DNA from: an uncultured Corynebacterium sp.
GTDB taxonomy: Bacteria; Actinomycetota; Actinomycetes; Mycobacteriales; Mycobacteriaceae
Reading direction: 5' to 3'
Assembly: GCF_946222835.1 (NCBI RefSeq)
Contig: NZ_CAMIHD010000005.1
Location: 68,944-132,943 of the forward strand
DNA length: 64,000 nucleotides
The first letter of the stretch is position 1. Every line of letters starts with the position of its first letter. Below the pieces are notes generated by a model. It was given only the letters and a program-made list of their open reading frames with translations. It was not told where the DNA came from and searched no databases. Of this stretch, positions 57,781 through 64,000 are shown one piece after another. The position numbers were made by a program, and so were the translations under genes.

Positions 57781-57781
57781 C

Positions 57782-59209
57782 ATGACCACTGCTACGGCGC
57801 ATCATCTGCGCCTTACCGTTCGCATTCATGCCGGCGCCTTCCACAAGGAAGCGGACGTGGCCCTGCCGCTAAGCTCCAGCGTGGGCGAGCTTTTAGCCGA
57901 GATCACTGACTTGGTCGATGCGCCCACCATCTCTGAGCCGTGGCGCGCTAGTACAGCCTCTGGCCGCGCCATTGATCTCACCGCTCCATTGGCTGCCACT
58001 GCGCTCACGGAAGGATCCATCCTGGTGATTAGTCCGCGCGAGCGCCGCCCCGCGCCGGTGATCCGGGATGCAGCGGAATCGCTCGCCGCTACGGCCGAGG
58101 AGGATACTACCGCTGCTCTTCCCTCTGTCTGGGCGTGGGCGGGATTGCTTGCCGCCTTCGCTTTGATCTGGGTTAGCACTCTCCCTTTGGCGGCGTGGGC
58201 AGCGTTGACCGCAGGGGCATGGTTACTCGCTCTGTGGACCCGCGCCGTCTCGCTGGTGCACCTGAGCCTAGTAGCTGGCATGGCGTGCGGCTGGGCGGCG
58301 ATTTCGCCCTCGCTTAGCGATGCCCCCTTTGCCGCCTTCACCGCCTGTTCTGCCCTGCTCATAGTGCTGCTTGCCTGCCACGTCGTTGGACTGAGCACGG
58401 TTCGCACTACCGCCGCTGCGCTTTGTGTCTCTGCGCTCCTAATGGTCGCGGCACTGGGCTACCTGCTGCCCGGACCAGAGACAGGTCTACGCGCTAGCCA
58501 CGGTACGGCGGCCGCCGCTTGTGTGATTATCGCTGGCATCGTGTTGTTAGCCGCAGCTCCTGCTCTGGCTATTGCCACCGCAGGGCTCAAGGTCCCACAG
58601 CTGCCAACAGCCGGCCAAGACCTCGCGGTTTCAGACACAATCCAACCGGATGTGGATATCCGCGCCCAACGCGCCAGCGGTGCTTATGAGGGAATGTGCT
58701 GCGGTATATCGCTTTGTCTCATCCCGGCCCTCATCGGGCTTTCGTTTACGGGTAGTGGCCCCGTCCTAGCACCAACTAGCGAGGCACCTAGTTCTTTTGC
58801 CGATTATGTTGCGGTGCTTTTTGGTTCCGAACACACCGGGGTGGGTTTTGTCCAAGCACTCTGCCTTACCACTGCGGGCGCCGTCGTGATGCACGCCGCC
58901 CGGCACGGCCGTGCGCTAGCCAACTGGGCACTAATGCTACTGGCAATTACCGCATGCCTTACTACTTGCCTCTGCGCTAGCCACGCGGTGGCGGATTCCG
59001 GGCTTGCTGATGCCTGGGCACCAACCCTTATTGCTGGTCTGGTTCTTATCGTCATGATGAGCACCCCGCTATGGGCACCGCAGGTAGCTGGGCTAGAGCC
59101 CACCACCATCGCATGGTTTGAGCGCGTCGAATCGCTTGCCATCGCAGCCAGCTTGCCATTGGCCGCGCACCTAGCCGGCGTCTTTGTACTCATCAGGGGG
59201 CTCGGTTAA
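57782..59209 (+). CDS. eccD4: Type VII secretion integral membrane protein EccD, ESX-4
   Basis: A 475-residue channel component. The N-terminal ubiquitin-like YukD domain spans about residues 8-95 (LRLTVRIHAGAFHKEADVALPLSSSVGELLAEITDLV). About eleven hydrophobic helices follow from residue 118 to the end. EccD forms the membrane barrel of the secretion pore. Its stop overlaps the mycP start by one base (TAATG). Confidence 0.92.
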   Translation: MTTATAHHLRLTVRIHAGAFHKEADVALPLSSSVGELLAEITDLVDAPTISEPWRASTASGRAIDLTAPLAATALTEGSILVISPRERRPAPVIRDAAESLAATAEEDTTAALPSVWAWAGLLAAFALIWVSTLPLAAWAALTAGAWLLALWTRAVSLVHLSLVAGMACGWAAISPSLSDAPFAAFTACSALLIVLLACHVVGLSTVRTTAAALCVSALLMVAALGYLLPGPETGLRASHGTAAAACVIIAGIVLLAAAPALAIATAGLKVPQLPTAGQDLAVSDTIQPDVDIRAQRASGAYEGMCCGISLCLIPALIGLSFTGSGPVLAPTSEAPSSFADYVAVLFGSEHTGVGFVQALCLTTAGAVVMHAARHGRALANWALMLLAITACLTTCLCASHAVADSGLADAWAPTLIAGLVLIVMMSTPLWAPQVAGLEPTTIAWFERVESLAIAASLPLAAHLAGVFVLIRGLG

Positions 59210-60357
59210 TGCGCGTGCTACCCATTGCTTTAGTTGCTGCAGCTACTGCGGGACTGACAGCCGCTCCCCTCGCAGACGCGCGCGAACCGGACCGCGAATG
59301 TGCCACCGCGCATTCCTCTCCCCTTTCACCCCATCCCAGCGAAGATCAGCGTCAGTACCGGGCTCGTCTTCATTCCTTTGCCACCGGGGAAGGTGTAAAA
59401 GTAGCCGTCATCGATACTGGTGTGGCTCATCATGAACAACTGCGCCGGCTCAGCGGCGGTGCCGACCTCATTGCACCGGAAGCTCCGGAGCCGCACCGCG
59501 ATTGTGACCTGCACGGCACCATCGTGGCCGGTGTCATCGCCGGGCACGATATCGGGATTGCCCCGCGGGCGGAGATTTACGCTGTACGTCAGACCAGCGC
59601 ACATTACCGCCAGGAGGCAGAAGATAGTACTGCCGGCTCGCTAGAGACCTTAGCCCGGGCAATTGATGACGCCACCGATGCCGGGGCCCGGGTAATCAAT
59701 ATCTCGGTTGTCTCCTGCGTCCCGCCGGATGTGGACACGCAGATAGATACTTCCCGCTTGGATAGCGCTTTGGCGCATGCAGAGCAATCCGGCGCCGTGG
59801 TGGTTGCAGCATCAGGTAATGCTTCTTCCGGGAACTGCGAAATGGGTGACCGAGTCTTCCCTGCGGATTCGCCCACCGTGCTCTCGGTAAGCGCCCAGGA
59901 GGACTCGCACGAGCTTGCTGACTACTCTCTCAATTCGGCCGAAGGTCCCCAGCTCGCAGCGCAAGGATTCGTGCCACTTGCGCTCAATCCCGCGGGAGGC
60001 TGGGCCGATGGCAAGGAGGGTGCGGATGGCACGGCACAATTCCACGGCACCTCCTTTGCGGCGCCGGTAGTCAGCGGCACCGCTGCCCTACTAGCGCAGC
60101 GCTTTCCCGATGATAGCCCGGCAGCCCTCCGTGCACGCTTGGAGGCCGCGGCAGAGCCAGGCCACGGCTTTATCGACCCGCTCACGGTGCTCACCCATGT
60201 GGAATCAGCCGCGGAAGTCGATACCCGGGCGATGACCATCCGCCCGGCCGAAGAGGATGCCTCGCGAGCACCTATGCGCAGCGCCTGGGCGCTCGGCGGG
60301 TTGGCGCTAGCGCTAGCCGCGTGGGCCGCGTGGCGCGGACTGCGGCTTAAGAGCTAG
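59209..60357 (+). CDS. mycP4: Mycosin, subtilisin-like serine protease of ESX-4
   Basis: A 382-residue membrane-anchored protease that stabilises and caps the ESX membrane complex. Signal peptide residues 1-24. The catalytic triad is Asp about 69 (VAVIDTGVA), His about 101 (DLHGTIVAGVIAG) and Ser about 280 (HGTSFAAPVVSGTAAL); all present. Oxyanion Asn region VVAASGNASSGNC. A C-terminal transmembrane helix (ALGGLALALAAWAAW) ends in RLKS. It ends 11 bases inside the convergent eccB gene. Confidence 0.93.
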   Translation: MRVLPIALVAAATAGLTAAPLADAREPDRECATAHSSPLSPHPSEDQRQYRARLHSFATGEGVKVAVIDTGVAHHEQLRRLSGGADLIAPEAPEPHRDCDLHGTIVAGVIAGHDIGIAPRAEIYAVRQTSAHYRQEAEDSTAGSLETLARAIDDATDAGARVINISVVSCVPPDVDTQIDTSRLDSALAHAEQSGAVVVAASGNASSGNCEMGDRVFPADSPTVLSVSAQEDSHELADYSLNSAEGPQLAAQGFVPLALNPAGGWADGKEGADGTAQFHGTSFAAPVVSGTAALLAQRFPDDSPAALRARLEAAAEPGHGFIDPLTVLTHVESAAEVDTRAMTIRPAEEDASRAPMRSAWALGGLALALAAWAAWRGLRLKS

Positions 60358-61633
60358 CTTGCAGGGCCTGCTCACGACTCAGTGCCGAGCCTTCCGGCAA
60401 CAAGCGCAGGATCTTCCACGGCACCTGCGCTCCCACGCCGGTGCCAAGCGCGTCCAAGGTCTCCTTATCTTTGACCGCGTGCCGTTGCCCCGTTGGTGAG
60501 ACCACATGATAGCCATGACCGCTGTCTACTCCTACGCCGCCGGAGTTGAGCCCGCCAAAGCGATGCGCGACCGCTTCACCTGCTAAGGCGACGGTACCGG
60601 ATTGGGCGGGTACCACTACCCCTGCGCCATTAGAATCAGCACACATCCAGCCATCCTCTGGGCTTAAGAAACGGAAGGATGCGGAAGGAAGATTGAGGTT
60701 TAAAGGGACGTCGGCAACCGCGGCAATCTCTTGTGGCGTAGATGTCGTCTCCTTAGCTCCTAAGCCGGTAAGCATCTGCGCCTGCGTGGGTGTGAGCTCA
60801 GCGACGCCATCGGGCATACGCGCCCACAGTCCCTGACCGGTATCGACAATCTCTGGCGGCTCCGCCGGAAAGTGTAGCGGCGGCAGCTCCGCGAAGGAAT
60901 TGAGTAGTTCGGCCGGCACGGGCCAGATGTGGGTACTATCTTCCACACCAATCGCGCGGCGCACTACGCGGCCCTCAGTGCTGGAAGGATCTGGCAACGC
61001 CACCCGGCCTTCCTCGGTAATAAGCCACTGGGAGCCCTCGGATTCCACAAGGGCAGCGCGCTCGTGGCCCAAGCCTTCCTGTTCGGGCTCGGCGAGGACG
61101 ATGACCGCTTGCGAAGCGACCTGCTGGCCGCCAATGCTGGTCGGGTTTTCTGCTACCGGAGTCTCATCCTTGCCGGCCAAACAGGCCACCCACCGCTGCT
61201 GAGGAGCCTCATCCGCTGCCGCGAGGTACCCCGGCGCATCCGAGATGCCCACCGGTGATCCCAGGAGCGCTTCGTGCAGGTGCTCATCCCCAATTGTCTG
61301 TGCCTCGGCTGCCTGCCCAGTGATAATCCGCGCAGACGCCAGGTTGAAGACTGGATGGTAGGTGTCGTTGACATCCACAAAGAGCTGGCCCTGTTCCGAG
61401 CGTACGATGGGTGCATCGCCCGGCTGTGGGCTCGGCTGCAGCCATGCCAACATACCAGAGCCCACCGCAAGGAAGGCGACGCCGACCCCGCCGAAAAGGA
61501 GCGCTTTGCGCCGCCTAGCCAGAGGATCGTGGATCATGCGTATATCGCCTAATACGAGCCCATGCTCAACGCGGCGACGTAGAAATTTATGGCCTGATAC
61601 CTGGGCCTTCGTAGTAGGCAGTGGACGTGCCAT
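60347..61633 (-). CDS. eccB4: Type VII secretion protein EccB, ESX-4
   Basis: A 428-residue single-pass membrane protein. The N-terminus (RPLPTTKAQVSGHKFLRRRVEHGLVLGDIRMIHDPLARRRKALLFGG) is diagnostic for EccB, followed by the helix VGVAFLAVGSGMLAWL (about 48-65). The large extracytoplasmic R1-R4 domain follows (QLFVDVNDTYHPVFNLASARIITG). The ATG at 61633 follows GGGGGAAAATC directly. It is transcribed convergently to eccD-mycP, apart from the usual order. An inverted repeat CTGTGT/ACACAG lies just upstream (61651-61671). Confidence 0.92.
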   Translation of the reverse strand: MARPLPTTKAQVSGHKFLRRRVEHGLVLGDIRMIHDPLARRRKALLFGGVGVAFLAVGSGMLAWLQPSPQPGDAPIVRSEQGQLFVDVNDTYHPVFNLASARIITGQAAEAQTIGDEHLHEALLGSPVGISDAPGYLAAADEAPQQRWVACLAGKDETPVAENPTSIGGQQVASQAVIVLAEPEQEGLGHERAALVESEGSQWLITEEGRVALPDPSSTEGRVVRRAIGVEDSTHIWPVPAELLNSFAELPPLHFPAEPPEIVDTGQGLWARMPDGVAELTPTQAQMLTGLGAKETTSTPQEIAAVADVPLNLNLPSASFRFLSPEDGWMCADSNGAGVVVPAQSGTVALAGEAVAHRFGGLNSGGVGVDSGHGYHVVSPTGQRHAVKDKETLDALGTGVGAQVPWKILRLLPEGSALSREQALQASS

Positions 61634-61634
61634 G

Positions 61635-61649
61635 ATTTTCCCCCGAAAA
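61635..61649 (-). promoter_or_regulatory. TTTTCGGGGGAAAAT motif directly before eccB
   Basis: Third member of the motif set (others 52679-52693 and 57766-57780), with one extra A after the G run. It also provides the ribosome-binding site for eccB. Confidence 0.5.
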
Positions 61650-61707
61650 GTCTGTGTACACCCAGCACACAGGCTATCCCAGGTAAGCACCCGCTGCCAC
61701 TTGGGCG

Positions 61708-62601
61708 CTAGTCGGCGCTGCGCCTTTCGCGGGTGACCTCGGCGCGCGCCGCCAGTTGATCCGCGGCCGGGTAATCCACAGCAACGAGCGAGAGTCCCCT
61801 GGCCGGGGCCACGGGAATGCTAGAAGAGCGCTTCGTCTCCTGCAGCAGGGCCGCGGCGAAGTCGGCATCGCGCCGCCCCTCCCCCACGCGCAGGCAGCAC
61901 CCTACCAGCGAGCGCACCATCGACCAGCAGAACGCATCGGCGCTCACGCGGGCCTCAAAAAGCTCCGGTTCTTCGGGCGTAGAAACGTCGCGCCAAGAAA
62001 ATTCCTGCAATTCACGGATGGTCGTGGCATTCGGCTTGGCTTTACAAAAAGCCGCAAAATCATGCAGGCCCACCAGCGCGGTGGCGGCTTCTTGCATGGC
62101 ATCGATATCCACCGGATTAATCCACTCGGCCGTATCCCGCGCCCGGGTCGGCAGCGCGCCGCGCGGGTTGGTGGTAATCCGGTAGACGTAGTGCCGCCGC
62201 AGCGCCGAGAAACGCGCATCAAAGCCCGCCGGAGCAAACTCGCAGCCATGCACCCGTACGTCTTCCGGCAGGAGCTTTGCTAGCCGACGCACCAACTTCC
62301 CCGGATCCCCCGCCACCGAACGCTGCTCCAGCATCTCTTTGGGAACGTCCACGTGGGCAACCTGACCACGCGCATGGACGCCGGCATCCGTGCGGCCGGC
62401 GACGGTAAGCGGCACCTCTGCGCGGGCAATCATCGCGAGCTTTTCTTCCACCACGCCTTGTACGGTGCGCAGACCGCCTTTCTGCTTAGCCCAACCGTGG
62501 AAATCCGTGCCGTCATAAGCCAAGTCCAAACGCAGGCGAACGAAACCGTCCGCCGGACCTACCGGCAAAGTGGATGCTGCATCAGTCATAGTGGGCTTCA
62601 T
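61708..62601 (-). CDS. truA: tRNA pseudouridine(38-40) synthase
   Basis: A 297-residue TruA. Motifs: FVRLRLDLAYDGTDFHGWAKQKGGLRTVQGVVEEKL, the catalytic Asp loop VAGRTDAGVHARGQVAHVDV, and SADAFCWSMVRSLVGCCLRVGEGRRD. The frame is open to an ATG at 62673, but that codon sits in the T-run of the rplQ terminator; I prefer ATG 62601 (MKPTMTDAAS), with 62589 as another option. Isomerises U38-40 in the anticodon arm. Confidence 0.92.
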   Translation of the reverse strand: MKPTMTDAASTLPVGPADGFVRLRLDLAYDGTDFHGWAKQKGGLRTVQGVVEEKLAMIARAEVPLTVAGRTDAGVHARGQVAHVDVPKEMLEQRSVAGDPGKLVRRLAKLLPEDVRVHGCEFAPAGFDARFSALRRHYVYRITTNPRGALPTRARDTAEWINPVDIDAMQEAATALVGLHDFAAFCKAKPNATTIRELQEFSWRDVSTPEEPELFEARVSADAFCWSMVRSLVGCCLRVGEGRRDADFAAALLQETKRSSSIPVAPARGLSLVAVDYPAADQLAARAEVTRERRSAD

Positions 62602-62678
62602 GCTACCGGAGTAATCACGCAGCACCGGTGCCGGGGCCGCCGCGCTCCGAGCGGCCTCAAGGACTGGAGACATAAAAA

Positions 62679-62713
62679 GCCGCCGCCCTCACACAAGTGG
62701 GAAAGGCGGCGGC
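62679..62713 (-). terminator. rplQ terminator
   Basis: GCCGCCGCC and GGCGGCGGC form a perfect 9-bp stem with a 17-base loop; on the minus strand TTTTTATG follows. It lies 25 bases after the rplQ stop and ends the ribosomal protein/rpoA operon. Confidence 0.88.
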
Positions 62714-62737
62714 GAAGCGCTTAGGCCGAAGGAGAAC

Positions 62738-63235
62738 TTACTTCTCCTCGGACTCCTCAGCTGCGGTCTCCTCGGCAGGTGCCTCAGTCTCTGCAGCCTC
62801 GTCTGCCTTAGCTTCCTCAGCCTCAGCGGCCTTGGAAGCGGCAGCGCGGGTAGCGCGGTTAGCCTCAGAGGTCACGGTCTCCTCAAGAACGAGGGAGATC
62901 TGGGACATCGGGGCATTGTCACCGGTGCGGTTGTCCAGCTTGATGGTGCGGGTGTAGCCACCCTCACGGTTCTCAAACTTCGGTGCTACCTCGTCGAACA
63001 GGTAAGAAACAACATCCTTGCGCGGGATGAGCTTCAGAACTGCGCGGCGGTCAGCAACGGTGCCGGACTTAGCCTTGGTGATGATCTTCTCGATGTACGG
63101 GCGAAGGACCTTCGCCTTGGCATCGGTGGTCTTGATAGCGCCGTGCTCGATCAGGCTGGCTGCCAAGTTGCTCAGCATGTGAGCCTGCTGCTTGGCGGAG
63201 CCGCCGAGACGGGCACCCTTCTTAGGGGTTGGCAT
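62738..63235 (-). CDS. rplQ: 50S ribosomal protein L17
   Basis: A 165-residue L17. The core is MPTPKKGARLGGSAKQQAHMLSNLAASLIEHGAIKTTDAKAKVLRPYIEKIITKAK to YLFDEVAPKFENREGGYTRTIKLDNRTGDNAPMSQISLV. The C-terminal 45 residues are an acidic Ala/Glu extension common in actinobacteria. It follows rpoA by 76 bases, as in most bacteria. Confidence 0.97.
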   Translation of the reverse strand: MPTPKKGARLGGSAKQQAHMLSNLAASLIEHGAIKTTDAKAKVLRPYIEKIITKAKSGTVADRRAVLKLIPRKDVVSYLFDEVAPKFENREGGYTRTIKLDNRTGDNAPMSQISLVLEETVTSEANRATRAAASKAAEAEEAKADEAAETEAPAEETAAEESEEK

Positions 63236-63311
63236 TGTGTACTCCTCGTATGCGGTAAAAGTTGAGCGCGCGGCAATAGGAATGAATATTGCCGCAAGTC
63301 AGCGGGGTTCT

Positions 63312-64000
63312 TTACTCGGAATCCTCAGCAGCCGGATCCTTGAAGTCACCGGTTTCTGCGTCGTAGCCCTCGAGCTGGGTCGGGTCGAAATCCTCAGGGG
63401 TGTCCTTAAGAGCCAGGCCCAGGTTAGCCAGCTTGATCTTTACCTCATTGATCGACTTCTGGCCGAAGTTGCGGATATCCAGCAGGTCGGACTCGGTGCA
63501 TTCAGCGAGCTCGCCCACAGTGTGGATCTCCTGACGCTTCAGGCAGTTATAAGAGCGGACGGAGAAGTTCAGATCCTCGATCGGCATACCATAAGCAGCG
63601 ATGTACTCGGTCTCCTGCGGAGAGGGTCCGATCTCAATGCCTTCGGCAGCGTTGTTCAGCTCGCGAGCCAGGCCGAAAAGCTCAACCAGGGTGCCACCGG
63701 CGGAAGCCAGGGCGTCGCGTGCGGAAATCGAGTTTTTAGTTTCGACATCGATGGTCAGCTTGTCAAAGTCGGTGCGCTGCTCAACACGAGTTGCCTCGAC
63801 CTTATAAGAGACCTTCAGAACCGGGGAGTAAATCTGGTCGACCGGGATACGGCCGATCTCACCGGAGGTAGGAGCGGCTGGGACGTAGCCACGGCCGCGC
63901 TCGACGACGAGCTCAATGTCCAGCTTGGCGGTGTCATTTAGGGAAGCGATGTGCAGATCCGGGTTGTGGATCTCCACGCCAGCCGGCGGCTGGATATCGC
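63312..64000 (-). CDS. rpoA: RNA polymerase alpha subunit, C-terminal part (start outside window)
   Basis: The frame enters from the right edge (DIQPPAGVEIHNPDLHIASLND) and stops at 63312. Visible are the end of the alpha-NTD dimerisation/assembly domain (KLDIELVVERGRGYVPA, PVLKVSYKVEATRVEQRTDFDKLTIDVETKNSISARDALASAGGTLVELFGLA) and the complete alpha-CTD (VRSYNCLKRQEIHTVGELAECTESDLLDIRNFGQKSINEVKIKLANLGLALK), followed by an acidic tail. About 229 codons are present, so roughly the first 110 residues are missing. Confidence 0.96.
   Translation of the reverse strand, partial: DIQPPAGVEIHNPDLHIASLNDTAKLDIELVVERGRGYVPAAPTSGEIGRIPVDQIYSPVLKVSYKVEATRVEQRTDFDKLTIDVETKNSISARDALASAGGTLVELFGLARELNNAAEGIEIGPSPQETEYIAAYGMPIEDLNFSVRSYNCLKRQEIHTVGELAECTESDLLDIRNFGQKSINEVKIKLANLGLALKDTPEDFDPTQLEGYDAETGDFKDPAAEDSE

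Noticed and set aside
1..64000. Prophage, insertion sequence or transposase genes
   Set aside because: No transposase, integrase or terminal inverted repeats were seen; the only mobile-like families are the two DUF222-HNH genes, which lack flanking repeats.
1..64000. tRNA or rRNA genes
   Set aside because: No cloverleaf with a GGTTCGA-type T-loop and acceptor stem was noticed in the intergenic regions. This was by eye; a tRNAscan run would settle it.

Overview
The window is GC-rich DNA from a Corynebacterium. The gene order is the conserved corynebacterial/mycobacterial block guaA - guaB3 - guaB - DUF5319 - rsdA - sigD - whiB - groEL/groES - tsaD/rimI/tsaB - tsaE/alr - glmS - glmM - rpsI/rplM - ESX-4 - truA - rplQ - rpoA. 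GUG/UUG starts, leaderless-type promoters and corynebacterial families (PH-domain pairs, DUF222-HNH proteins) fit. I cannot fix the species from sequence alone.

Layout. 1-5846: the 5' part of a DUF222/HNH gene, DUF3017-folD, trmL, two PH-domain membrane proteins, and two small HTH/membrane-protein modules (one with a clear promoter overlapped by inverted repeats). 5843-15960: mutagenic repair genes dnaE2 and imuA'-imuB, separated by the methionine importer metQNI, a sucrase/ferredoxin-like protein and an AMIN-like lipoprotein. 16098-22470: a second DUF222/HNH gene and the GMP synthesis genes guaA, guaB3 and guaB. 22473-26970: rsdA-sigD, whcB, a frameshifted small ORF, and groES-groEL under a CIRCE element. 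27011-32761: an ABC exporter pair, a two-component system, and a secreted phosphoesterase. 32853-39037: tRNA t6A genes (tsaD, tsaB, tsaE), rimI, a SucE/AspT-type transporter and alr. 39126-45612: an ABC-F protein with a short leader ORF and hairpin, glmS, and a large FAD/Fe-S oxidoreductase. 45818-50398: a hydrolase, a three-gene operon of small ESX-like and Cys/Pro/Glu-rich proteins, and glmM. 50587-51563: rplM-rpsI. 51967-61633: a complete ESX-4 type VII secretion core (two WXG100 proteins, a T7SS-associated protein, EccC, EccD, MycP, EccB). 61708-64000: truA, rplQ and the start-less end of rpoA.

How the parts work together. guaB/guaA make GMP. tsaB/D/E make the t6A tRNA modification. alr, glmS and glmM feed the cell wall. 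DnaE2 and ImuA'/ImuB form the SOS mutasome, and LexA-like boxes precede both loci. The most interesting signal is regulatory. A 41-bp element (35/41 identical, carrying a GGGAAC ECF-type -35) lies upstream of both the ESX-4 WXG100 pair and the distant three-gene operon at 46656-48942. This suggests the operon is a co-regulated type VII secretion cargo. Other leads are an 8-codon attenuator-like leader before the ABC-F gene, a dispersed 14-mer GGCGTCGGCAAGCG far above chance, and paired TTATCCACAG boxes upstream of both DUF222-HNH genes.
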